Shown here: one piece after another, positions 32,746-44,779 of the stretch
Numbering within the stretch: the first letter of the stretch is position 1
How the letters are laid out: every line of letters begins with the position of its first letter
Assembly: GCA_027625915.1 (NCBI GenBank)
Contig: JANTQA010000012.1
Location: 12,176,501 to 12,240,500, forward strand
From: Anaeramoeba flamelloides
Taxonomy: Eukaryota; Metamonada; Anaeramoebidae
Length of the DNA stretch: 64,000 bases
Direction: 5' to 3'
Notes under the pieces: model-generated
Told to the model about the DNA's origin: nothing
The model's database searches: none
Seen by the model: the letters and a program-made list of their open reading frames with translations, nothing else
Translations under genes and position numbers: made by a program

Positions 32746-34985
32746 AATTACTATTTATTTATAAAAAAAGAAAAATCGAAAAAATGGCTTCCTAATTGAT
32801 TCTCAATACCAATAATAATTGTATGAACTCATTCAAAAAATAAAACTGTTTGGTTCTTTGAATGTATACCAGCTTGAGAAATGAAATTAGAATCCATAAA
32901 CTTTCAATTTACAAGAATTTACTCTTCAAACTTTTAAAAACTTTGAATGTAAATAACTTTTGAGCTGATGTGCTTTCTGATAAGTATTTTCAGATTTTTG
33001 ATACGCAAACAAATATTGTTGATTTTAGGAAGAAGACTCAATATTTTCAGACAAATTCCTCATGTGAATCTTTAATAAGACTTATTTTTGATCTTATTCA
33101 GTTTTTACCAAAACTTTAATCAAGTTTTTGAAATTTGATAAAATAAGTACAGTTTTAGTATGTTTAAAGCATCAACGGATTGGCTGATTGTTTAAAATAT
33201 CTTTTTATGGATGGTTTTCTGACAGTGGTTGAATTGTGAGGAAGAATTGTTGATTTTGGTTAATTTGGATCAAAGTACTTTGGTATAAAAAGGAGAAAAA
33301 GAATTGCATAAAATTCAGTTCCTGAAAATAGTTCATGTACATAATTATAAATTTATGACTATTCACTGAAATTGTTGTTTAATTTCAATTTATATCTTAA
33401 CAAATTATTATTTAAAGTCAGCAAAAGACCTACCTAAATTTCCTTAAAGTCGGGATATCTATAGAATACTCACTTATTTGTTTTATAACTAATATAGATC
33501 TCTTGGTATTTTAATTATAAAAGGGAAAAAATGTTGATTTACTTTTTCATATTTTCCAATTTTAAAAAAAGTTTTCAAAGCAGTAAATATTTAATTTGTT
33601 GCTCTATTTGAAAAAGAAAATTGAAAACGAAGTGAAAATTGTTGCCGATTATTCTTTAAAGACCTTTATCTCTTTTTAAAATAATTCTATGAGTTTTAGA
33701 GATGTTTGTGATGAATATGGAAAATTAGAATTTTTATTCTTCTTTATTAATTGATCAAAGATGGTGTTATTTAATTAATGATCATTCTAACCAATCTATA
33801 GTTATATTTTTCCAATTGACTAATAAAAAGAAATTTTTTAACAAATCTAAAACAACTTTCGTAAATATTAACATTTATAAAATCTTTCAGGGGCTTATTT
33901 TCATGACCCGTATTATTTTCACGACTACCTACTTTATTTTTTTTTAAATCAGAACCATTAGAAATTTTTAATATTCTGTAACATTTTTCAGATCATACAT
34001 TTTTTTCAATCCATATTATTCTGGTAAACAAGATTAAATTTCTCAGTTTGACTGATTATTCCTGATAAGTTCAAATAAATTGAATACAATTTTTATATCA
34101 ATTTCCATTTTTGTAATCTAGGAGCTTAACTTTGAAAACAACTCAAGTGAAAGAATATTTTGAGAAATCTAGCCAATTTTAAAAAGTTTTCATAGTACTT
34201 GAATCAATAGAATACACTCTTCAAAATATGTGTAAAATAATTTCAAAAATGGAAACAGAACTAAAAGTTTTCAGATATTTATTGGAATTTATCAGTAACC
34301 TTGAAGATTCTAAAATAAAAATCTTTTTTTGAACAACTTTTGACTGGTTTTTACGAATTATTAAAAAATTTTTTAGTTAGGAATTAAGTCTTTACAACTT
34401 TTAGAAAATGAAGTTCTTTAAAAAAACTTGGAAATGTGAGACTTTGTAAAAACAGTTTAAAAGTTCAATTTTTAATAGTTCACTATTAAATATCAAGTCT
34501 TCTATAAGTTATTAGAGTTTGTCAGGGTGAATTTCCCATGAACCACATTCATTGAAAGTTAACTTGCTACTCTTGAATTTTTTGTTCCAATATTATAATG
34601 ATTCATTTCGAAATTTATGAAACATAAAAGAAGAATACTATTCTTAGAATGATTAAAATGTTTCAAACAACCCACGGCCAAACGGAAATGTAGCATTAGT
34701 GAAAGAGAAACTTGAAAAAACAAAAGTCACCACATTTCATTTTTTTTTATCTTTAGACTTTTCATAATCACATTTATTTAACGTAACTATATTTTTTTTC
34801 TGTATTTCACTTTTTGAGGGAAACAGAATTTAAAATTCGTTTGGCTCTTTCAAAATATTTCTGCTTTTTAGGAGTCTTCTCTTTTTAAATCTCGATAATG
34901 GAATCTTAATCACAGAACAATTTTTTTTTCTTTTTCATTTTCACAAATCATTTTTAATTCAAATATTTCAAATTCTAATTTGCAG
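32746..34985. other. Divergent intergenic region between eS4 and SUB2
   Basis: It should hold both promoters and the SUB2 5' UTR. TTTGCAG sits directly before the SUB2 ATG and is the best 3' splice-site match nearby, so a 5' UTR intron ending at 34985 is possible. No core promoter motif was identified in the AT-rich background, and no exon was found. Confidence 0.35.
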
Positions 34986-37900
34986 ATGTCAAAAGAAAAT
35001 GAAATATTAGTTGACTACGAAGACGTTGATGAAACAATCGAACAACCAGAAACAGATCTGGAAGAAAAGAAGAAAGGTCACCATGTAGGCCTTCATGCGT
35101 CTGGTTTTAAGGATTTTCTTCTCAAGAAGGAACTCTATCGAGCAATTACACAGTGTGGCTTTGAGCACCCCTCTGAAGGTAAATAATACACAAACACTTC
35201 TAATCACATAATTTTTTGTCTCTTTTACACTTAACCTATTAGATCTTGAAATCTCTTAGCAAAATACATTTCAATTTTTTTTTCACAACAACTCGCTTTA
35301 TTGACGTTCTGTGAAGGGATTAGCCTCTACCACAGAGAAGCCTAAAATTAAAGTGTGTTGTGATTCAGAGCAAATCGCATTAATGCTCCGTGTTCCAAAT
35401 GTACAAATGTATCAAAACTTTTGATTAGTTAAAATAGTACTATTTGTTGATCTAATAAATTAAAAATGATAAGTTGTGTTCGTCAAAAACACATTAATTT
35501 TCAGAAAAAAATCTGAATTTCAAGACTAATTTAAAGGTTAAATTATCAATATTTAGACTCCAAAGTTGTAAAATATCTTTCTTAAATTTGTCTCTAAATG
35601 TCGGTACACATATCAAAAAGTGATGTCTTGAGGGATTAGCGTCACCATAGATTTCTCTATAATCAAAGTATGTTGTAATTGGGTGTAAATGGTATTTGTG
35701 AACCATGGCTCAAATAGTTTCTGTGACTCTAAAAAATCTATTATAAATATTATTGCACAATAAATTATTTCATTTTTTACTAATGATCACAATTAAAAAT
35801 TTTCATTTTTGGAATTTTTTTTTATTATCCTTTTCCAAATCTAAAAATTGAAAACCCAAAATAATAGTATTTCAGGGATTTAATAATTCATATTTAGAAC
35901 TTCCAAAAGTAACTATTATTTTAATTTTTAATTTCAAAGATTAACTCAATAACCATCAACATAAAAACCCAAAAACTGATCAGTTTTGTTTCCTTTTGAT
36001 AAAACTAAATTGTAACGTTAATATATTTCAATATTTCAAAATTAATTTGTTAAAATAATCTATTGGTTAATTATTTAATTATTTCACTTTTTTGGCTATT
36101 AATCTACATTTCACCACAAATTTAAGAAGGATCTTTTATGACTTTGGAGTCTAAATATTGATAATTTAACCTTTAAATTAGTCGTGGAAATCCAGATTTT
36201 TTTCAAAAAATTAATGTGTTTTTGACTAATACAACGTATCATTTTTAATTGATGAGATCAACAAATATTACTACTTGATTAATCGATTTTTTTGAGACAT
36301 TTGAACCATGTACCACTAATGTGATTAGTACCCAATAACAACATACTTTGATTAAAGAATTCTCCTTGGTAGAGGCTAATTCCTTAATATTTGAAGTTTT
36401 TTTTCAAAAATTTGTGATTTTTCCAATACTCAAAAACTTTTCAGGTGTGCCCCAACAGGAGAGGTATCTTGTCACCGAAATTGTGGTGTTCTAATAGCAA
36501 AAAATTCCAATTTAATAAACAAATAAAAATGTTCGAGGTGAAACAGAAATTCAAAAATCGGAAATAATTTTCAGAAATCAAAAAACAAAACAACCCCAAA
36601 CATTTTTATTCTTTCATAAAATGATTTTTTTTTGCAATTAGAAACCCCATATTTCCAATAAATCGAGAAAAATAGAAAACTAAATTAGGATTAAAATACT
36701 TCTGATGACTGTGTCTACTTTAGATACCCTTTGAATTGGAAGTCTCAAATTTAGTCACTTCAAAATTCCCTCTTTAACAGATTAGACAAGTCTATTGTAT
36801 AACCCTTAACAATAAATCGAAACCCCATATTTTTTGACAAAATCCCCACTGGGATGAATGGGATAGGTTTTCAGACTTTTAGGTAAAAAAACATAAAATA
36901 TTAAGAAATCACTTTTTATACATTGTAGAAGCTAAAAAAAATCAATTTTTTTAAAAAATTAAATAATTAAAAAAGTACGTTCCAAACGAATTGTTCAGAT
37001 ACACCACAAAAGCTATCCTTTCGTTTTGGTTTAAACTCTTACGATCCTTTATCCAAAGATCAAAATAAATGTTTTTTTTTACTCTAAAATGGAGTTTTTT
37101 TCATTTTTTTATTTTTTTATTCTACTTTAAACTCTCACTAACCAAGCACTTATAAATATACACCATAAGACATTTATCCAATTAATTTTGCATTTATGCC
37201 AATTATTAGTACAAAGGCGCTTATAACTCAGCAAAATTCAATAATTTCCCCATAAATCAATACTACTCTTCATTACCCCCCAGTGGTAAACGGGTATTTA
37301 CAAAAGAGCAAAAAAATAAAAAAATGAAAAACACTCCATTTTATAGTAAAAAAAACATTTATTTTGATTTTTGGATAAAGGATCGTAAGAGTATAAACCA
37401 AAACGAAAGGATAGCATTTGTGGTGTATCTGAACAATTCATTTAGGACACCCAGCCGCAACCCAGACATTATTTTGACAAATTATTTCCACATATTGGAA
37501 ATCTCTTGATAATGACAACTAGTTTCGTAGAAAGGAAACTAAAATTTTTTCTTTAGGTTTTTGTGTTAATGATTATTGAGTTAATCTTTGAAATTTTAAA
37601 AATTGAAAAAATGGTTACTATTGTAAGTTCTAAATATGAATTATTTAAACACAAGAAATTAGTTATTTTGAGTTTCTATTTTTGGATTTTAAAAAGTATT
37701 TAAATAAAAAATATCCAAAATGAAAATTTTTTAATTGTGACCATTACAATCCTTCTAAAAATTCGATAACATTTTTTTTTTTTAAGAGATTGCCAGAATT
37801 AAAACTTTTTTAAAAATTATATTTTTTAAAAAAAAAAGTACATTTTTTGAAAAAAGTACTTTTCTTCAGACCCTACTCAAACCTCTTCCTCACATTTAAA

Positions 37901-40715
37901 TGTTTATTCCTCAGTTTATTAAAACAGAAAATATTGAAAAAATTTAATTTAACAAGTCCTCACTTTAACAAAATAGAAAACTTTTCAAAAAATTTTACTT
38001 CTGAAAAATTTTACACTTTTTTAAAAAGAATCTATTATTTTTTTTTACTTATATTCCCAAAAAAATATGTAAAGTAAAAATGTTTTTTTATATATATATA
38101 TAATTAATAGTTTGTTCTTTTAATTAAACAAACTAAAAATAAAATAAAAATACTCAACCACACTTGAACAAAATATATATATATATTTTATACTATTAAT
38201 TGGAAAATAAATTGAACAAAATTTCCATTCAGATTTACCAAAAAAATATTGACAAGATCAAAGTCAACTTTTAACACTTAATTCTGCAAATCTAGTTTAT
38301 GTTATGAATATTAGAACGGTGTTCTTTAATGCTTAATAAAATTCTTCTTTTTTTTTTTTTTTACTCAAATGACAAATTATAAAGGTTTCAATTCAAAACG
38401 GGGATAGTAATAAAACTGATTTAGAGAATTCAATCACATGACTTTGATCTTTTTTTTTTTTTTTTTTTTGGAAAGCTAAATGAAAATTTTGTTTAATTTA
38501 TTTTTCAATTCAAACAATGAAAAAAATTCCAAAAAAAAAAAAACAAAGCAAAACAACAACAAATAAAAAAAGATTGCTGAAAAAAATAAAAAAAAAAGAT
38601 TTATTAAATAACTAGAAAAATTTCCCAATATTTGTATGTAATAATTATTTCGCAATTACAATAAAATATCCAAATAATTATCTACAAGCATATTAAAAAC
38701 AATTAGATCAGGATAATTCTCAAAATTTCATTTTATTTTATAATCAGATTAAATTTTTTTTTTTTGAAAAAACACTGGCTATGGGGGGGGGGGGGGGTTA
38801 AATATTTATTTTGACAGATAAATTGGAAAAATAACAAATTTAATTTTTAATTTTCTGTATATTTTAAATTTACTTGTCAAACAATATACTTACTTTACCC
38901 TTCAACAAAAATTATGAATTTTTTCAAAAATAATTTGATGACTGATTCAAATATAATAACAACAAGAACGAAAAGTATTTATTGAATTAAATCGACGTTT
39001 TTATTATTTCAAAAATAACTAAACGATAAATAAAATTGCAAAACCACTTGAATAAATTGAAAAAAATGAATGATTTGGTGTTTTTTTTAAAAAAAAGAAA
39101 AACCAAAAATAAAATCTAATGATGAATTGTATTGTAATCGGAATAATGGTCATAAGATGAATAAAAGAAAAGAAAAATGAAAAAATAAGAATCAAAATGA
39201 AAATTGAGTTAGTATAAACACTCTTATATACCCGATCCAATGATTGAAACAATTCAAGACATATTTTCTCAAGGAGCAATAACAAAACAAAAAAATACGA
39301 AATGAAAAATAATTCTCGATAAAACAATTATCGGATTTCCTGAAGCACCTTTCAAATGATGTGTTTTCTTGCAATTAACAAAAACAACAAAGAAGAACTC
39401 TTTGATTGTTATTCTGTGAAAATACCAAAAATAATTAAAAAAATTAATCTTAATTTCTTTTTGTATTTTATTAATTATTTTTTTTTTTTTTATTATTATT
39501 ATTTATTTTTATTTTTTTTGAAATTGAAATTTTATTAATTTAATTAATTTTAATAACAAATATCTTCTGTTTTTCATCTTTTTTTGAAAATGAAAACCTT
39601 TTTTCAAACTTTTTTCTTTTGATCTCATAGTTCAACAGGAAACACTACCACAGGCGATTATTGGCTCTGATATTTTATGCCAAGCCAAGTCAGGAATGGG
39701 AAAAACTGCGGTTTTTGTCTTATCAATTTTACAGCAATTAGAGATCGATCCAGAGGATAATGATTACAAGGGCCCACAGGTGGTTGTCATTTCACATACA
39801 CGTGAGCTTGCATTTCAAACAAAAAACGAATTTGTAAGGTTTTCAAAATTTTTGCCACACATTAGAGTTATGGAGATTATGGGAGGAATTCCTGTTCGCG
39901 ATCAACGTAAAGATCTTGTTGAAAAAAAGCCACACATCGTCGTTGCCACCCCCGGGAGACTGAATCAGCTTGTCAACGAAAAAAAGATCAATATGAAGGA
40001 AGTTAGGCATTTCATTATTGACGAGTGCGATCGAGTCTTAAAGGAGATCTCAATGAGGAGAGACGTTCAAAAGATCTTTTTAAGCACCCCCTACGATAAG
40101 CAAGTTATGATGTTCACGGCAACTTTGCCAAAGGAGGTCAAATCTGTATGTAAGAAATTCATGAGCAACCCCATCGAAATTTATGTTGACGATGAAACAA
40201 AGTTGACGCTCCATGGGCTTTGCCAGCATTATGTCAAACTGGAAGAAAAGCAAAAAACACAAAAGCTAATGGATCTTCTTGACGCGCTTGAATTTAACCA
40301 AGTAGTGATCTTTGTAGCAACCACCAAAAGAGCAGAAGCATTAAACGATCTCTTAAATGAAGTTAATTTCCCTTCGTTAACCATACATTCGAGGCTACAA
40401 CAAAAGGTTCGAATCGAAAGATACCAAAAGTTTAAAGACTTTGATGCAAGGATTCTTGTTTCAACCGACGTTTTTGGAAGAGGAATCGATATCGAACGCG
40501 TTAATATCGTAATCAATTACGATATGCCAGAAGACAGCGACTCCTATTTACACAGGGTCGGGCGCGCAGGCAGATTTGGTACAAAGGGGCTAACAATTAC
40601 TTTCTGCTCTTCCGAAAACGATTCAACCGTGCTCCATGAAGTGCAAGAAAGATTTGAAGTAAATATCACAGAATTGCCTGAAACCATCAATATATCTTCT
40701 TATATGAATATATAA
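34986..40715 (+). CDS. SUB2: DECD-box RNA helicase SUB2/UAP56 (DDX39 family), two exons
   Basis: Exons 34986-35178 and 39631-40715 join in phase 1 ([13 protein letters not shown]) to give 425 aa, close to the family's about 428-446. The protein is an ATP-dependent RNA helicase of the TREX complex, acting in spliceosome assembly and nuclear mRNA export. Visible motifs: the Q-motif segment [16 protein letters not shown]...[15 protein letters not shown] (about 42-72), Walker A AKSGMGKT (83-90), HTRELAFQ (120-127), TPGR (171-174), the family hallmark DECD in place of DEAD (195-198), TAT (227-229), [16 protein letters not shown] (342-357) and [10 protein letters not shown] (372-381). The C-terminus [19 protein letters not shown] matches UAP56. 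The ATG at 34986 is preferred to the in-frame ATG at 34980, because TTTGCAG immediately before it looks like a splice acceptor. Donor GGTAAAT and acceptor CTCATAG. Confidence 0.96.
35313..36386. repeat. Family F5: ~1.07-kb terminal inverted repeat element
   Basis: The left arm (35313-35585) and right arm (about 36130-36386) are inverted copies of about 260 bp. Shared blocks include ATTAGCCTCTACC, AAAATTAAAGTGTGTTGT/AATCAAAGTATGTTGTT, TTGTTGATCTAATAAATT, AAAACACATTAATTTT and TTAAAGGTTAAATTATCAAT. The interior has no coding frame. Part of the left arm is duplicated inside (35590-35720), suggesting a nested or rearranged copy. Related copies: 52030-52822, 20521-20680 and 37553-37670. Confidence 0.75.
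36975..37460. repeat. Family F6 inverted-repeat element with ~130-bp near-identical arms
   Basis: The arms 36977-37110 and 37322-37453 are inverted copies with very few differences: GAATTGTTCAGATACACCAC, AGCTATCCTTTCGTTTTGG, TTACGATCCTTTATCCAAAG and ACTCTAAAATGGAGTTTTTT. The spacer of about 210 bp is unrelated to the arms. No other copy was seen in the window. High arm identity suggests a recent insertion or gene conversion. Confidence 0.8.
37553..37670 (-). repeat. F5 interior fragment
   Basis: GATTATTGAGTTAATCTTTG and AAGTTCTAAATATGAATTAT are inverted relative to matching sequence at 35870-35965 in the F5 element, so this is a detached piece in opposite orientation. Confidence 0.55.
37770..38065 (+). 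repeat. Dispersed repeat family F10
   Basis: Collinear with 12200-12430: GAGATTGCCAGAATTAAAAC, a TTTTTTAAAAA run, AAAAAGTACTTTTCTTC, CTCAAACCTCTTCCTC and TTCCTCAGTTTATTAAAA. No coding capacity. Confidence 0.5.
38195..38515. repeat. Family F3 MITE-like element
   Basis: The left end GAACAAAATTTCCATTCAGA is inverted at the right as GGAAAGCTAAATGAAAATTT. The interior of about 240 bp holds T runs at both sides and no open frame. Confidence 0.55.
38783..38797. repeat. G15 homopolymer
   Basis: Fifteen consecutive G residues occur in DNA that otherwise rarely has more than three. It lies in the SUB2 intron, on its sense strand. Confidence 0.8.
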
Positions 40716-41399
40716 TATATTTTGTTTTTGTTTTGTTAAAACGTAAACATTTATTCTTTAAAGACATTTCTTGAGAATTAATAATTTCTCATTTTTTTTT
40801 ATTAATTTTGAAAAAAAATTTGTCAAAATAAGATAGATTACTTATATATTTAGTAAATAATTTGTTTTCATTTTTTGAGACCTAATTTACTTTTATTTAT
40901 TATAATTATCACCTTCTCTCTCTCTCTCTTTTTTTTTTTGTTTGTTTTAACTTACTTCTTTTCCACCTTGTTGGATCACTAATTATGCTTTTGTCAATTT
41001 TTCGTTTTGCTACCGAATAAAATAAATCTTCAAAATAAAACTTAATTTTTTTTTTTCTTCATATTTTCTAATATTAAATTTGTTTGAATGTAAATTGATT
41101 TGTTTAATGGCTTCGTTTGGTAAACTATTTACTTTCAAAAATTAATAATTTATTTTAGATCAGGAGCTTGGTATATGAGATATAACCTATTTTTTTTTTT
41201 TTGGATCGATTAAAAAAAGTATTCATTAGAAATTCAGAAAGTTAAATCATCTTTTGATTCCTAAAGATTAAAAAAAAAAAAAAAAATACCATCTTTACAA
41301 CGCGATTGTGGATTTATATTTTGTAAATTATGATGTTGGGAATAAAAGTAATATACCCTTGTCAGAAAATACAGATTTTACATTCAATTGTCTTTCTAT
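40716..41399. other. 3' flank of SUB2
   Basis: AT-rich sequence with a CT microsatellite (about 40913-40929) and T runs. No gene recognised; the SUB2 3' UTR and poly(A) site presumably lie in the first part. Confidence 0.4.
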
Positions 41400-41712
41400 A
41401 TATACCTTATAAAAACTTATTAACATAAATTTCATTAAATTTAAAATAAAATATTTAAAATGATATTGATGTTTTAATATCTTTATTTTCTAATTTAACT
41501 TTAATCCAGATTTTAATTATAATAAAAAGTTAAAATAGTTCAAAGATAAAGTAGTTGAGTTATTTTTTTTTTTTGTTTTTGATATTGGAAAAAAAAAATA
41601 ATTATTCATTTTTACAATTTTTTTTTTTTTTTCTTTTAATTTTAAAAATTAGAAATTTTATTATAATAATAGCAAGTAAAAACAGAATACATAAAATTAT
41701 TAATAATAAATA

Positions 41713-41908
41713 CAGTCAGTTCCACTTTTAAGGCACAAACTTTCGTCGAAATTTAAGGCACAATAAAAATCTCAAATTAAGGCACGACAATTCAGATTCT
41801 AGTAAAATAAATTGTAAAAAAAAAATTACAAAATTTGTGCCTTAATTTGAGCTTTTTATTTACTTTAAATTTCGATGAAAGTTTGTGCCTTAAAAGTGGA
41901 ACTGACTT
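41713..41908. mobile_element. Family F1 mariner-type MITE
   Basis: A 196-bp copy with ends CAGTCAGTTCCACTTTTAAG and CTTAAAAGTGGAACTGACTT, flanked by TA on both sides. It is nested within a reversed F4 copy. Confidence 0.85.
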
Positions 41909-41956
41909 TATCAAATAATGCTTTTAATTTTATGAAAAATAATATATACATATATA

Positions 41957-42894
41957 TAAGCTTAATTTCAAAAATAGGGGCAAATTTTTGATTGAAAAAA
42001 AATTGTAATTTCTCATTTAGTGAATACCAAAACTCAACCCAGAAAAATCAGAACTTCAAACTAAAAAATAACTGTCTAAAACACCCTTTTCTGTTTTTAA
42101 TTATTATTTCTAATAAAAGAATAGAGAAAAGAAACCCATAAAAGAAAAAAAATAAATCTGACCCTATTTTTGAAATGATTTTTCATCTTAAAATTATCCA
42201 TTTAAGATTCACTATTGCTTCCAAGAACCTTTTGAAACAACTTTCCATCAGATTTATCAGATTTTTACTATTTACCCATTTGGTATTAACCCAAACTTTC
42301 CTTGATACCTTTTTCAAGATAAAAAGAATCTCAACAAAAGAAAGAAAAAGAAAAAGAAAAAGAAAAAGAAAAGAAAGTGAAAACAAAACCAATTTTTTGA
42401 ATGTACAACAAAGAACTCAAAGATAAAATGAATACGATCACATTCATCACAGTGTCTCCAAATGAAAGAGAAAAGAAGATCTTATTTGATCTAGCTATTT
42501 CTTCACTTTTCAAGGAACCATTGTAACTCATTAAAGCAAATTTGGTTGATACTTGTTTTCGAAGCAAACACTTCTTGGGTGTTTTACTTTCTTTGAATTT
42601 TACAATCCCCTTCTCCAATGCTAATTAATCTCATCTCTTGAATATTAACGGTTTTCAAAAATATTCTTGTTCATTCAACATAAAAATAAAAATATGGAAT
42701 CATTTTGAAAGAAAAATTGCAAAAAAATGAATTCAACTTTGGGAAATTTTCATCATAAGAAGATTGTTTCTTGATATTAAATATTCAATAATGACTTTTA
42801 AAAGATATTGGGTTCAGAATATTTGGTTAACACAACACATATACCAATAATTTAGAAAATACTAATGATGACCCTATTTTTGAAATTTAGCTTA
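41957..42894. repeat. Family F8 inverted-end element, long copy
   Basis: The left end TAAGCTTAATTTCAAAAATA (then GGGGCAAA) is inverted at the right end (ACCCTATTTTTGAAATTTAG, then CTTA). TA microsatellite lies outside both ends. A third terminus-like ACCCTATTTTTGAAATGATT at 42161-42180 makes a shorter unit of about 220 bp within it. A run of AAAAAG repeats near 42340 gives spurious open frames on both strands; no real gene is supported. Confidence 0.6.
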
Positions 42895-44045
42895 TATATA
42901 TATATATATATATATATATAATGAGACAATACAGAGATATTTCAATTTTTTTTTTAAAAACAATTTTAATAAATATTATAGGTAAACAAAAATGAAATTG
43001 ATTTGGTTGGGACAGAATTAAAAGTTTAATAGGGATAATTTTTAAAAACTATAATTGAAATAATAGAAAATACTTGTAAAAAAAATGTAAAAAAAAAAAT
43101 AATTTATTACATTAGAATTAAACATATATAAACTTTTCAATTTATAAAATAATTAAACCTAAAATTAAATAAAAATAAAAAAAAAACTATATGTATTATT
43201 CAAAGAAAATAATATAAAATTCATAATCAAGAAAAATAATTTAATTTTGCTATTAGTAAAAATTTGAATAATATATTTGTGAAATTTGATTTTGCAATCT
43301 AAATTAATCCAGATTTTTGAAAAAAAATTTGATCTTTGGTTTCTGATTCAATAATATTGTTTATTTAATCTCTAGATTTTAAAACGTCAAAAATTAAAAA
43401 ATATTTAATAATTTTAAAAAAAAATCAATTATTCATCTGATTCTGTGTGTTGACCAAATCCTATAAAATGAAAACAATTATTTGTTGAAAAAACTTTCCA
43501 AATTTGGCAATGAAAAAAAAACAAGATTTTTTAAATTTAATTAGTAATTTTTTTTTTAAATTATTTAGAATCAAATATATATATATATATATAGCTATTG
43601 AATCGAAATCAATAGATTTAACATATTTTATGCACTTCATTAAAATATCTTTTATAAAAGATAAATTATTTAAAAAAGTATTTTAGGATAAATTGTAGTA
43701 CATACGAACACAAAAATATTCTAGTAAAGAAGGGTTTGTTTTAATGATTAAAACTAAGAATTTTTTGATGTTTGAACAAAATTTTCTTAAAATAAAATAA
43801 TTTTAATTTTGACAAAATTTCAATTAAAAAAAATAAAATCATTAGAACCAAGAAAAAATTTACAAATCTTTTAAAAAAATTTTCCAGGTTATTTTTTTAT
43901 TTTTGGTAACACTACAATTTTTAATTAAAAAATTTTCTTACAACAATATTTTTTTAAAGATTCTATTTTATAATATTTTCATAAAAATTCAAATTCAAAT
44001 CTTAATTTAAAAGTTAAGGGAATTATTTTGGGGTTCTAATGAAAT

Positions 44046-44779
44046 ACTGTAACATTTGTAAATAATACTGACGGGTCAAGACAGGGTATTCTTTTTTTAA
44101 AAAATAAAAATAAAAACATTTTTTTGTATCTAATAGAAGGAGAGTGGGTACTGTCAACCGTTTGGATATTAATTCCTATACTTATCTTTAAATTTTTTAA
44201 AAATATTCATACATAATTTAGGTTTTCACTTGAGTTAATACAAATATTGTTTCATATAAAATAATAATATTTAAAATATTGTTATTTTCACGAATAATTG
44301 AAAAATTATATTCTTTTAATTCAGAAATACAGATTTTATGATAATAATGATTGAAAGAACTGTTTCACATAATTATCTAAATCCCCAATGATATCTAACC
44401 TTTTAAATATTTTACACAATTGACAATTTGTGACTTATTTTCATTCTTTAAAAACGATGATCTTTAAAAAAAATTTGTATAATTTCAAAACAAAAAATTT
44501 TAAGTTGTACATTTCCATTTAATTTTAAAAAACAAGATCTTATAAGTTCTCTAAGATAATTGTCAAAAAGAATGCCTTCTTGTTTTATTCTTCGCGAAAA
44601 AAATGCAAATACCAGAAAAATGAATCTCAAATTATTGGTAACATTTTGATTTCCAAGTTCTAAAATTTTCATTTCAGCAACTTTGGCGTTTTAAAAATAT
44701 AAATTAGTAATATAAAGGTTACATAAAAATTATAAACTTTGAAATTAGCTTTAACTAAAATATTTAAGATTTGTTATTG
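44046..44779. other. AT-rich non-coding stretch
   Basis: No exon, RNA gene or repeat boundary was recognised between the F4 copy and the LINE remnant. Confidence 0.4.

Larger units (their letters stand above)
35179..39630 (+). other. 4.45-kb intron of SUB2, rich in inverted-repeat elements
   Basis: The intron holds F5 (35313-36386), F6 (36975-37460), an F5 fragment (37553-37670), F10 (37770-38065), F3 (38195-38515), a G15 run and TA microsatellites. No embedded gene was recognised. The open frames inside are by-products of the palindromes. Confidence 0.85.
41400..44045 (-). repeat. Second F4 copy, reversed and carrying nested elements
   Basis: Read on the minus strand, 44045-43080 and 41660-41400 follow the order of 26897-28340. 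Matches include ATTAGAACCCCAAAATAA, TAATTAAAAATTGTA, TTTTTAATTTTTGACGTTTT, ATCTGGATTAATTTA, ATATTATTCAAATTTTTA and CTTTGAACTATTTT. The right terminus could not be found. The middle is displaced by an F1 MITE (41713-41908) and an F8 element (41957-42894). Confidence 0.6.

Noticed and set aside
37324-37509. 61-codon frame in the SUB2 intron
   Set aside because: It coincides with one arm of the F6 inverted repeat.
39019-39538. Hydrophobic open frames that look like membrane segments
   Set aside because: They lie in the T-rich 3' part of the SUB2 intron, where Phe/Ile/Leu runs are expected from composition.
42175-42618. Overlapping Lys/Arg-rich and Phe/Leu-rich frames on both strands
   Set aside because: They arise from AAAAAG repeats within the F8 element.
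42891-42921. TA microsatellites here and at about 11019, 11459, 26881, 38092, 43577, 49149, 50988 and 58411
   Set aside because: Taken singly, they are ordinary simple repeats in an AT-rich genome; only those abutting F4 and F8 ends are discussed.
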